A stretch of DNA of 64,000 nt from Marinicella pacifica. Its GTDB lineage: Bacteria > Pseudomonadota > Gammaproteobacteria > Xanthomonadales > Marinicellaceae. Shown here in pieces: positions 42,340-49,905 of this stretch (its first letter is position 1; each line of letters opens with the position of its first letter). The position numbers were made by a program, and so were the translations under genes. The notes beneath the pieces were generated by a model. That model was not told the origin of the DNA. It saw only the letters and a program-made list of their open reading frames with translations, and did not search any database. The stretch lies in contig NZ_BMEO01000009.1 in NCBI RefSeq assembly GCF_014636635.1, forward strand, positions 37,712-101,711. The letters run 5' to 3'.

Positions 42340-43110
42340 CTAGCTGCGTAGCCCCCAGCCTTTATGCAAAATCAACCAGGAGAAAAAGCCTAAGATAAAT
42401 ACAAAGGTCAGAATCAGGGTATAAGCGACATAGATATTTATGTCTGAAACCCCCAGAAAACCGTAGCGAAAGGTGTTGACCATATACAAAACCGGATTAA
42501 TTTTTGAGACACCCTGCCAGAATTCAGGCAGTAAGGATATGGAATAAAACACCCCGCCCAAATAAGTCAGAGGTGTCAGAATAAAGGTTGGAATAATGGC
42601 GATGTCATCAAATTTTTTGGCAAAAGCGGCGTTGATAAAACCACCCAGTGAAAACACCACAGAAGTCAGTACCACGGTAGAAATGACAATCCAGATATTG
42701 TGGATTTGAATGTCGGTAAAAAACAGAGACACGCCGGTGACAATAATGCCCACCGCCAGGCCACGGAACAAACAACCGCCCACATAGCCGACCAATATGG
42801 CCCAATTGGGCATCGGGGAAATCAGCAGCTCTTCCACATGTTTGGCAAATTTTGCGCCAAAAAATGATGACACCATATTGCCATAAGAGCTGGTAATCAC
42901 CGCCATCATCACCAGACCGGGTACAATAAATGACATGTAATCGAATCCGTCCATGTTACCAATCCGTGAGCCGATTAAATTACCAAAAATAATGAAATAC
43001 AGGGTCATGGTAATGGCCGGTGGCAATAAGGTTTGGGTCCAGATCCGCAAAATACGGTTTATCTCTTTACGCATCAGCGTTTTAATACCGACATAGGTGG
43101 TGTTAACCAT
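42340..43110 (-). CDS. yadH: ABC-2 type permease (YadH-like)
   Basis: Permease of 256 residues with six helices. The N-terminus TLMRKEINRILRIWTQTLLPPAITMTLYFIIFG and the LTPLTYLGGVFYSISLLPEFWQ segment are those of YadH/ABC-2 transporters. Its substrate is unknown; relatives export drugs, lipids or polysaccharides. The start overlaps the end of the ATPase gene by 8 bp, so both are coupled. Two subunits probably dimerise with two ATPase subunits. Confidence 0.9.
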   Translation of the reverse strand: MVNTTYVGIKTLMRKEINRILRIWTQTLLPPAITMTLYFIIFGNLIGSRIGNMDGFDYMSFIVPGLVMMAVITSSYGNMVSSFFGAKFAKHVEELLISPMPNWAILVGYVGGCLFRGLAVGIIVTGVSLFFTDIQIHNIWIVISTVVLTSVVFSLGGFINAAFAKKFDDIAIIPTFILTPLTYLGGVFYSISLLPEFWQGVSKINPVLYMVNTFRYGFLGVSDINIYVAYTLILTFVFILGFFSWLILHKGWGLRS

Positions 43111-44044
43111 GTGTTTGCTCCTTATTGGTTTGGCTTTTATCGCCGGTCATGGCGACAAATAACTCTTCTAAACGGTTGGCTTTATTGCGCATGGAAATCA
43201 CCCGATAACCGGCATCATCCAATTGCATGATGACGCTGTTTAAACATTCGTCTTTGGCAATGGACAGTTCAATTGAGGCTTCATCTTTGGCAATGGCGCC
43301 GAGCTGCTCAAGAATTTTTGGATCAGGATTTTTATCTAAATCAAAAATAAAAGTCTCAATATCGAGGGTTTTAATCAATTCTTTTATGGTTGTATTTTTT
43401 ACGATATGGCCATGATCAATAATGGCGATGTTTTTGCACAATTGTTCGGCTTCTTCCAGATAATGGGTGGTCAGTATAATGGTGGTGCCGGTGACCGCAA
43501 TGTCTTCTAAAAATGCCCACATGGATCGGCGGATTTCAATATCAACGCCGGCTGTGGGTTCGTCCAGAATCAGTAGTTTTGGTTCATTGACCATCGCCCG
43601 GGCAATCATCAGCCGACGCTTCATGCCACCGGACAAGCCCCTCGACACCGCATCACGCTTGTGCCACAGTTGTAACTGCTTTAAGTATTTTTCTGTACGT
43701 TGCCGGGCTACTTTGGCCGGAATGCCGTAAAAACCGGCTTGATTACGGACAATGTCATAAGGGGTCTCAAAGGTGTTGAAATTAAATTCTTGCGGCACCA
43801 GACCAATCATGGATTTAACCGCCTGACGATCAGCGTCCAGATCTTTGCCAAAAACACGTACCGTGCCGGAGGTTTTATTCACCAATGATGAAACAATGCC
43901 GATTAATGTCGATTTACCGGCGCCGTTTGGCCCGAGTAAAGCAAAAATTTGGTCCGCTTCGACACTTAAATCAATCCCTTTAAGTGCCCGGGTTCCGTCT
44001 TTGTAGGTTTTGACTAAATTGTTGACTTCAATGGCGTGGGTCAT
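43103..44044 (-). CDS. yadG: ABC transporter ATPase (YadG-like)
   Basis: ATP-binding subunit of 313 residues. Walker [10 protein letters not shown] (about 37-45), Q-loop VPQEFNF, signature LSGGM (about 138), Walker [13 protein letters not shown] (about 156-167) and switch His in TTHYLEEA are all intact. The extra C-terminal domain of about 100 residues is typical of the YadG/DrrA group. It is the first gene of the two-gene exporter, divergent from rubredoxin with about 70 bp between starts. Confidence 0.95.
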   Translation of the reverse strand: MTHAIEVNNLVKTYKDGTRALKGIDLSVEADQIFALLGPNGAGKSTLIGIVSSLVNKTSGTVRVFGKDLDADRQAVKSMIGLVPQEFNFNTFETPYDIVRNQAGFYGIPAKVARQRTEKYLKQLQLWHKRDAVSRGLSGGMKRRLMIARAMVNEPKLLILDEPTAGVDIEIRRSMWAFLEDIAVTGTTIILTTHYLEEAEQLCKNIAIIDHGHIVKNTTIKELIKTLDIETFIFDLDKNPDPKILEQLGAIAKDEASIELSIAKDECLNSVIMQLDDAGYRVISMRNKANRLEELFVAMTGDKSQTNKEQTHG

Positions 44045-44116
44045 AATTTCCTAATCTTGGTTGAAATAAACACAGTCATCCGCATATTAAGGACGACCAA
44101 CGATTCACTAAAATTT

Positions 44117-44287
44117 ATGGAACCGGAATACAAAAAATACATCTGTGTTGTCTGTGGCTTTATCTACGACGAAGCCGAAGGTTGGCCCGAAGACGGTCTG
44201 GAACCAGGCACCCGCATGGAAGACATCCCTGATACCTGGATGTGCCCCGATTGTGGCGTCACTAAAGAAGACTTCGAACTGCTTTAA
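44117..44287 (+). CDS. Rubredoxin
   Basis: Small iron protein of 56 residues. The four iron ligands are Cys10, Cys13, Cys43 and Cys46 in CVVCG and CPDCG; the loop [16 protein letters not shown] is standard. I start at the ATG 44117, which gives the normal length; an upstream ATG at 44036 adds an unrelated leader. Rubredoxins pass electrons, classically to AlkB alkane hydroxylase; notably only a broken alkB remains in the window (56473-56727), so it must serve something else. The stop overlaps the convergent MerC stop by 4 bp. Confidence 0.95.
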   Translation: MEPEYKKYICVVCGFIYDEAEGWPEDGLEPGTRMEDIPDTWMCPDCGVTKEDFELL

Positions 44288-44691
44288 TGTTCACAACCTG
44301 CTGTGTGTACGTGTTCGACACAGCGACATCTTCTGTGGTTTCGCCAGTGTGCTGCCACCATCAGACAGCCGCCAATTACATACAAAGCTGATTCCAGCCA
44401 GATGCCGGTCCACGCTTCGGTGACGATGGCCAGTATCAAACAACCTAAACCGAACGAGGCATAAAAAAATACCCGACGGTCGCGATGTTGTTTCCAGCCA
44501 TGAGCAATCGACCAGACAGCCAAAGCCGCAATCACAGTAAACCAGAACCAGCCATGACCAATGTGTGCCCAATCGGGCAAAATCACTGAGACGCTTAATA
44601 AAAAAGGCCACATAGCACAATGGATGGCGCACAAACCGGAAATAAAAATTCCCAGCTTGTCAGCGGTTGGTTTGAGGCTTGATTCGGTCAT
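44284..44691 (-). CDS. MerC-domain membrane protein
   Basis: Membrane protein of 135 residues with four helices (about 14-38, 44-62, 68-85 and 90-108). The MerC pair is Cys21 and Cys25 in [11 protein letters not shown]. The C-terminal tail is Cys/His-rich ([16 protein letters not shown]) and may bind metal. MerC-domain proteins outside mer operons are widespread and need not transport mercury. I start at 44691 (MTESSLK); an upstream start at 44712 would add seven residues. It stands convergent with rubredoxin. Confidence 0.85.
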   Translation of the reverse strand: MTESSLKPTADKLGIFISGLCAIHCAMWPFLLSVSVILPDWAHIGHGWFWFTVIAALAVWSIAHGWKQHRDRRVFFYASFGLGCLILAIVTEAWTGIWLESALYVIGGCLMVAAHWRNHRRCRCVEHVHTAGCEH

Positions 44692-44864
44692 GTAATAATG
44701 CTTTATCGGCAAAGCGCATAATGATACCAGATATGGGCACCATCAGCGTTAAATCAAGTCATGAAATGTATCGTGAATGATGGGAGTAGTTTAATCGTGA
44801 GGTCTTTTCCAATTTTGCCATAAAAACGTTAGAATAAGCTTTTGCTTTTCACGTTTTAAAACCC

Positions 44865-45587
44865 ATGACAGCCAATCATTATCCACAAGAAATTGATCAA
44901 TTTAACCAGCAAGCGGCCTTTTGGTGGGATCCTGAAGGACCGTTTAAAACCTTGCATCACATTAATCCGGTACGGGTCGCTTATATGCAATCGATGGTGG
45001 AATTTAAGGATAAAAAAGTGCTCGATGTGGGATGCGGTGGTGGTGTCTTGAGTGAAGCACTGGCCAAGCTGGGGGCACAAGTCACTGGCTTGGATTTGGC
45101 TGAGAAATCATTACAAACCGCGAAATTGCATTTGTTGGAATCGGATTTAACGGTTGATTATCAGCAGCAAGACATCGCCACTTTCAGTGATGAAAACCAG
45201 GAGCACTACGATGTGGTGTGTTGTTTGGAAATGCTGGAACATGTGCCTGATCCAAAAGGCATTATAACGGCTTGCTTAAAAGCCTTAAAACCCGGCGGCT
45301 GGTTATTTTTATCCACCTTAAACCGCACCCCAAAAGCCATGATGCTGGGCATTTTCGCCGCAGAGCATGTGCTGAAACTGATTCCCAAAGGCACCCATCA
45401 CTTTGAGCAATTTATTAAACCTTCGGAATTGGTGCAGATGCTGAATGACACCAAAACTGAAATTAAAGACATCAGCGGCATGCGTTATAACCCCATCACC
45501 AAAACCGCGGTCATTGATGCGGGTGATTTAGACATTAATTATCTGATGGCCATTCAAAAAAACAACCAGGATTCAGGCAAAGATTAA
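44865..45587 (+). CDS. ubiG: Ubiquinone biosynthesis O-methyltransferase UbiG
   Basis: SAM-dependent methyltransferase of 240 residues that carries out both O-methylations of ubiquinone synthesis. The N-terminal signature EIDQFNQQAAFWWDPEGPFKTLHHINPVRV is specific to UbiG, and the SAM-binding motif is VLDVGCGGGVLSEALA (about 47-62). It is two bases ahead of gph, the same order as in E. coli relatives where gph-like and ubiG-like genes are linked. This supports an aerobic, ubiquinone-using proteobacterium. Confidence 0.96.
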   Translation: MTANHYPQEIDQFNQQAAFWWDPEGPFKTLHHINPVRVAYMQSMVEFKDKKVLDVGCGGGVLSEALAKLGAQVTGLDLAEKSLQTAKLHLLESDLTVDYQQQDIATFSDENQEHYDVVCCLEMLEHVPDPKGIITACLKALKPGGWLFLSTLNRTPKAMMLGIFAAEHVLKLIPKGTHHFEQFIKPSELVQMLNDTKTEIKDISGMRYNPITKTAVIDAGDLDINYLMAIQKNNQDSGKD

Positions 45588-45589
45588 CC

Positions 45590-46249
45590 ATGCCTTATCG
45601 CGCCGTACTGTTTGATTTAGACGGTACTTTAATAGATACCGCCACCGATATGTTGCTGACCCTTCGACAGTTAGCCGATGAACACCAGCAGCCGCATAAT
45701 ATCAACATCGCTGATTATCGTGGTTTTATTACCCATGGTTCAGCGGCCTTGATTGAATCTATTTTTGGTCAACCACCCAAAGTCGAACGCGATCGCTTAC
45801 AACAACGCTATCTAAAGTTATACCAACAAAACCTGAATCAAAACACCCACCTGTTTGAAGGTGTCGGTGACCTGTTAAATCACTTAAATGCGGCAGCCAT
45901 TCCATGGGGTATTGTCACCAATAAACCCGGCTGGTTGGCGAAACCGATTGTCGCCCACTTACCGGAATTAAGCGCCAGTCAGGTATTGATTTGTGCCGAT
46001 GAAGTCGGTCATTCAAAGCCGCACCCGGAACCCATCCATCAAGCACTGAAAGTGGTTCAAGTCAAAGCGCAAGATACGCTTTATTTAGGCGATGCCGAAA
46101 GTGATGTACTGGCCGCCCATGCCGCCGGCACTAAATCAGCCGTGGCGTTGTGGGGCTATTTGCATGACCACGATCAGCCCGAACATTGGCGAGCCCATCA
46201 CAGCTTTAATAATCCACATGAACTTTTGGCCTTGTTTCAAGCCAAATAA
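45590..46249 (+). CDS. gph: Phosphoglycolate phosphatase-like HAD hydrolase
   Basis: HAD-family phosphatase of 219 residues. The nucleophile motif is LFDLDGTLIDT (Asp9 and acid-base Asp11), motif II is VTNKPG, and motifs III/IV are HSKPHPEPIH and YLGDAESDVLAAHAAG. It removes 2-phosphoglycolate made during DNA repair. Coupled to ubiG with a two-base gap; such ubiG-gph pairs are common in gammaproteobacteria. The exact substrate is by family and position. Confidence 0.88.
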   Translation: MPYRAVLFDLDGTLIDTATDMLLTLRQLADEHQQPHNINIADYRGFITHGSAALIESIFGQPPKVERDRLQQRYLKLYQQNLNQNTHLFEGVGDLLNHLNAAAIPWGIVTNKPGWLAKPIVAHLPELSASQVLICADEVGHSKPHPEPIHQALKVVQVKAQDTLYLGDAESDVLAAHAAGTKSAVALWGYLHDHDQPEHWRAHHSFNNPHELLALFQAK

Positions 46250-46271
46250 ATATTAAAACCAGCGAAATGAT

Positions 46272-47537
46272 ATGAAAATTCTGATCACCTGTCTTGTACT
46301 AACTCTGGGTGTTATGTCCCTCACCACGGCCCACAGTATTGAAGCGTTATCACAAACCGATGCCTTAATAAATCAACTCGATAAGGTTCAAGACCTTCAG
46401 TTAAGACACGCCTTAATTAAAAATAAAGCTGATTTGGCCTATTACAAAACCCTCAAGTATCCTGAATTTCCACTCAATGTGTTTAGTAATGAATATATTC
46501 GACAGGATTTTATCGACGGTTTACGGTTTTCTGATAAAGGTTTAATTCGCTTTAATACCAATATTATCGAAACACTTTCCTACGCCGATGCCTATAGAGT
46601 CCTGGCCTTATTCGGTCAGTCTTATTTAGCTGAGCATATTGTTCCATCGGATGATGACGATAATAGCCCGCCGACAAAACCCTACCTGAGCAATGCTGAA
46701 TACCCCTTACTGGCACAATTACGCGCCATCGATAACCGAGATGATATAAATAAGAGCGATTTAGACAGAATGGCTGATTTTCGGGATTTTTATGATAATA
46801 CCTTATTGCCTGAATTGACCCAGAAAAACTGCTCACAACGCGGTCATAATGAAACCCTGGCGGTATTGGAAGTGCTCTACACCATTAATTTTTACCGCAA
46901 TGATCAGGACATTGCGGGTCAGCATTTAGCTTGTTTTAATGATTATGTGAGTCAGTTTTCCGAATCCAAATACATCCCCTCCGTGGCCACGGATGTTTAT
47001 GAATCATTACTGAGTAGCCGCCAGTTAGTCGCTGCTCAGCAATTACAGCAACAATATTCCGACATGGCCGTCGGTGATTTACCAGCCATTCAAAGCCAAG
47101 AAATTGAAGGTCCTTCTGTTTATCGAATCGCCAGCGATGAATCCAGCTTAATACAACAGGAATTTACTTTTAACACCGAAACAGAAGTCATTGTAATTGC
47201 CCATCCCTACTGTCAATTCTGCCAATTGCTGATTAAAGATATCGTCGCCGATGAAAAACTGTCGCAGTTTTTCAAAAACCATTCCAGATGGATTGCCGAT
47301 GAAAATTACTTAAGTAACATTGATGCCATTGTTAACTGGAATAAAAAATACCCCATGGCGTCCTTAGATATCGCCTATTTAAAACAAGATTTTACCAAAT
47401 TAGAAGAATGGGGCACCCCGGTCATTTACTTTTTAAAAAACGGCCAGGTACTTGATCAAATAATCGGCTGGCCGGAAGAAGGCCGCAAAGATGCCTTAAT
47501 GACCGCGGTCGAAAAGTATTTTCCTGATTTTGAATAG
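46272..47537 (+). CDS. Exported protein with C-terminal thioredoxin-like domain
   Basis: Protein of 421 residues with a signal peptide (about 1-21, TTAHS). The N-terminal two thirds are helical and unrecognised. From about 300 the sequence turns thioredoxin-like: TEVIVIAHPYCQFCQLLIKDIV with a C-x-x-C at 314-317, and later EEWGTPVIYFLKNGQ, with the cis-Pro (T-P-V) and EKYFPDF. It resembles a periplasmic thiol-disulfide oxidoreductase such as DsbC-type domains. It follows gph by 22 bases and may share its transcript. The role of the N-terminal domain is unknown. Confidence 0.7.
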   Translation: MKILITCLVLTLGVMSLTTAHSIEALSQTDALINQLDKVQDLQLRHALIKNKADLAYYKTLKYPEFPLNVFSNEYIRQDFIDGLRFSDKGLIRFNTNIIETLSYADAYRVLALFGQSYLAEHIVPSDDDDNSPPTKPYLSNAEYPLLAQLRAIDNRDDINKSDLDRMADFRDFYDNTLLPELTQKNCSQRGHNETLAVLEVLYTINFYRNDQDIAGQHLACFNDYVSQFSESKYIPSVATDVYESLLSSRQLVAAQQLQQQYSDMAVGDLPAIQSQEIEGPSVYRIASDESSLIQQEFTFNTETEVIVIAHPYCQFCQLLIKDIVADEKLSQFFKNHSRWIADENYLSNIDAIVNWNKKYPMASLDIAYLKQDFTKLEEWGTPVIYFLKNGQVLDQIIGWPEEGRKDALMTAVEKYFPDFE

Positions 47538-47599
47538 TAGCGGATTTAATTATTGCCAAAGCATCAGCCATTGGTATTACAATAGACGGCATTGATTTA

Positions 47600-47637
47600 T
47601 TGGCTAACAGCTACAATGTTTAGGCATGGTTAGCCAA
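47600..47637. repeat. Inverted repeat upstream of rnk
   Basis: TTGGCTAAC (47600-47608) and GTTAGCCAA (47629-47637), perfect, 20 bases apart, in the 152-bp gap before rnk. No T-run follows closely (CAGTTGCTTTTATTT), so it may be a weak terminator of the ubiG-gph run or an operator. Confidence 0.4.
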
Positions 47638-47689
47638 CAGTTGCTTTTATTTGTAACTAAAACTCATAAATAGAATAACGAGGATTATC

Positions 47690-48103
47690 GTGAGTGATTT
47701 ACCAAACATTATAATTTCCAAGACTGATGCTAAACGCTTGGAAGATTTATTGGACGCCGTGACCGGCGATAACACACCCATTGCAGATGCTTTGGATGCC
47801 GAAATAAGCCGGGCCGATATTGTCGAGTCTAAGGACATACCGACGGATGTGGTGACCATGAACTCAACAGTGAAGTTTAAGGTCTTATCCAGTAATGAAA
47901 CGTTTTGTTTAACGTTGGTTTACCCCAAAGATATGAAAGACAATGGCGAAACCATTTCTATTTTAGCCCCGGTTGGCAGTGCCTTACTGGGTCTTAAAGA
48001 AGGCGAAACCATTGAGTGGTCAAAACCCGGCGGCGGTACCCTTAAAGTGCAAATCGAGGAAGTGGTTTACCAGCCGGAACGTGCCGGGGAACTCCACCGC
48101 TAA
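47690..48103 (+). CDS. rnk: Regulator of nucleoside diphosphate kinase (GreA/B-like)
   Basis: Protein of 137 residues. The start is GTG at 47690 with AGGA upstream, giving MSDLPNIIISKTDAKRLEDLLDAV. The short N-terminal coiled coil lacks the catalytic finger of GreA, and the C-terminal FKBP-like domain ends ILAPVGSALLGLKEGETIEWSKPGGGTLKVQIEEVVYQPE. Rnk binds RNA polymerase and influences nucleotide levels. The stop is 9 bases from the convergent exported-protein gene. Confidence 0.9.
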   Translation: MSDLPNIIISKTDAKRLEDLLDAVTGDNTPIADALDAEISRADIVESKDIPTDVVTMNSTVKFKVLSSNETFCLTLVYPKDMKDNGETISILAPVGSALLGLKEGETIEWSKPGGGTLKVQIEEVVYQPERAGELHR

Positions 48104-48112
48104 GCCGATTTA

Positions 48113-49342
48113 TCAAGGACAAGTGGAAGACCAGGCGGCGGTGTTACCTGATTCAAAGCCATCGGCAAAAATAGGATCTGAACGTAGCGTCCTTTTATAC
48201 AGAACCGTGCCATCCGGGCCCACGCGCGGCGCCACAAAAAAACCACGATCAGTAATACGATGGCCTTGCTTTTGTCGAACCACGCAACCGTCAATGGGGC
48301 CGCCGACACCGGCAACCGGATAATTATTGTCAATTGAAGGCGGTGGCGGGAATGGCGTGCTGGTATCAATATAGTAATAATCACCCCACAGCACATGGTT
48401 TTGCATCGGCTTGTTGTTCTCATCTAAGACAGTGATGATGGTTGACCCTTGGAATGAAAACTGACTGCCGTTATTGTTAACCGGCCCTAACACATCATTT
48501 TGGAAATTAATCAGATCCTGTTCGTTAAATGTCAACGCTTTGGCGGTGCCGTTGCTATTATACGTGAATGTGATTCCCTGGCCATTGAAGCCACCGGCTG
48601 ATTCTCTAACAAAAGTAAAACCGCCCGGTGGTGTCTGTTGCTCAATATTGACACAAGAAGGGGTTAGTGTGTGTGGTGCGGTATCAAAGCGACATGATCT
48701 GATCATGCCGTTGCTTTGCTGAAACACAGACCGGATATAGCGTTGACCCCAATTGCTTGCCAACGGCTCTCTGATGGCGCCATCAAAAGGACCGCTGGAA
48801 TTATAACGACCATAAAAGGTATAACTGGCACCGCCATTATTGGATTTAAATATTTCTGTTTCACCATCGGTTAGATCGTGGGTGCCAATAAAAAAGCCAT
48901 CTTGCGTTGCTGCGCAGTGGGTGTTATCAAAATTATTGGTGACGGTATCAGGCAAGGTTGATTTGGACCAACTGCTGCCATTATATCGGGCCACTTCAAC
49001 GTTAAAATTTTTAATATAAGGTACCACGACGTTTGTACCATCGGTGCACGGGCTTCCCAAAGCAAATAAATTAGCGGTGTTTTCAAGCGGGGTTGAAGAC
49101 AAGCCGGTGCCATCGTAGGGTGGCGGTATATTCACCACATCCAATCGATTGTTGACACCATCGTTCCACAAAATAGCGGCCCACATATCAGGATCAATCG
49201 GGCTGCCGTCACTCCATAATACGGTCTCTAAAGGCGCTTCATTAAAAATCGGGACCTGGCTCCAGTTGCCGTTATTGCTGTTTGCATTGTACGGAATGAC
49301 CGTGAGCGCGGAAAAAATAAGTAAATAGGTTTGTTTAGACAT
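48113..49342 (-). CDS. Exported protein with C-terminal IFADGFESG tail
   Basis: Protein of 409 residues with a signal peptide (about 1-22). The middle is Asn/Ser/Gly-rich with aromatic, beta-propeller-like repeats (SNNGGASYTFYGRYNSS, WGQRYIRSVFQQSNG) resembling sialidase or BNR-like exo-propellers, but no catalytic motif is readable. The C-terminus RSDPIFADGFESGNTAAWSS is a tail seen on many secreted proteins in some gammaproteobacteria; two more genes here carry relatives. This suggests a shared surface-sorting or secretion signal. Substrate unknown. Confidence 0.7.
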   Translation of the reverse strand: MSKQTYLLIFSALTVIPYNANSNNGNWSQVPIFNEAPLETVLWSDGSPIDPDMWAAILWNDGVNNRLDVVNIPPPYDGTGLSSTPLENTANLFALGSPCTDGTNVVVPYIKNFNVEVARYNGSSWSKSTLPDTVTNNFDNTHCAATQDGFFIGTHDLTDGETEIFKSNNGGASYTFYGRYNSSGPFDGAIREPLASNWGQRYIRSVFQQSNGMIRSCRFDTAPHTLTPSCVNIEQQTPPGGFTFVRESAGGFNGQGITFTYNSNGTAKALTFNEQDLINFQNDVLGPVNNNGSQFSFQGSTIITVLDENNKPMQNHVLWGDYYYIDTSTPFPPPPSIDNNYPVAGVGGPIDGCVVRQKQGHRITDRGFFVAPRVGPDGTVLYKRTLRSDPIFADGFESGNTAAWSSTCP

Positions 49343-49504
49343 GGCATCACCTGATATCGTGGTTGTGTTAAATATAAAGGCGCTAAAAGCATCAAGATAA
49401 CGCCAATTATTTTTAATTTTTATCGGTGATGCTCGGTTTTGATGCCTTGAAAACCCGGATAATTGGTATGATAAAGTTTAGAACCGCCCGTAGAATTATC
49501 TTTT

Positions 49505-49888
49505 ATGAATTTGAACCAAATCACTTTACCGGTCAGCGACCTTAAAAAAGCCATACGGTTTTATCAGCAATTGGGTTTTATTCTGATTGTGGATTCACCC
49601 CATTATGCCCGTTTTGAATGCCCTGACGGCCAGGCCACCTTTTCACTGTCGTATGAAACAGCCGCTTATAATAACGGTGCGGTGATTTATTTTGAGCATG
49701 AAAAATTGGATGAATGGGTTGCGGTGCTTAAGGAAAAGGGTGTGGTTTTTGACCAGGATCCTACCGACCAGACTTATCTCTGGCGTGAAGCCATTCTGCA
49801 CGACCCTTCGGGTAACAAAATAAAACTCTATTGGGCGGGTGACAACCGACGCTTCCCGCCCTGGCGTGTTAATAAAGCAAACCCATAG
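49505..49888 (+). CDS. VOC-family (glyoxalase/bleomycin resistance) protein
   Basis: Protein of 127 residues in the vicinal-oxygen-chelate fold. It begins MNLNQITLPVSDLKKAIRFYQQLGF, the canonical first betaalphabetabetabeta unit, and ends WREAILHDPSGNKIKLYWAGDN, where the Glu/His metal positions lie. The metal ligands are partly replaced (Q5 instead of His), so it may not be a glyoxalase. Unknown substrate. It stands convergent with the large c-type heme protein gene at 17 bases. Confidence 0.88.
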   Translation: MNLNQITLPVSDLKKAIRFYQQLGFILIVDSPHYARFECPDGQATFSLSYETAAYNNGAVIYFEHEKLDEWVAVLKEKGVVFDQDPTDQTYLWREAILHDPSGNKIKLYWAGDNRRFPPWRVNKANP

Positions 49889-49905
49889 AGCTCTAATAAA
49901 ATCTT

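Noticed and set aside
44284..44691. Mercury resistance operon
   Set aside because: Only a MerC-domain protein; no merR, merT, merP or merA around it.
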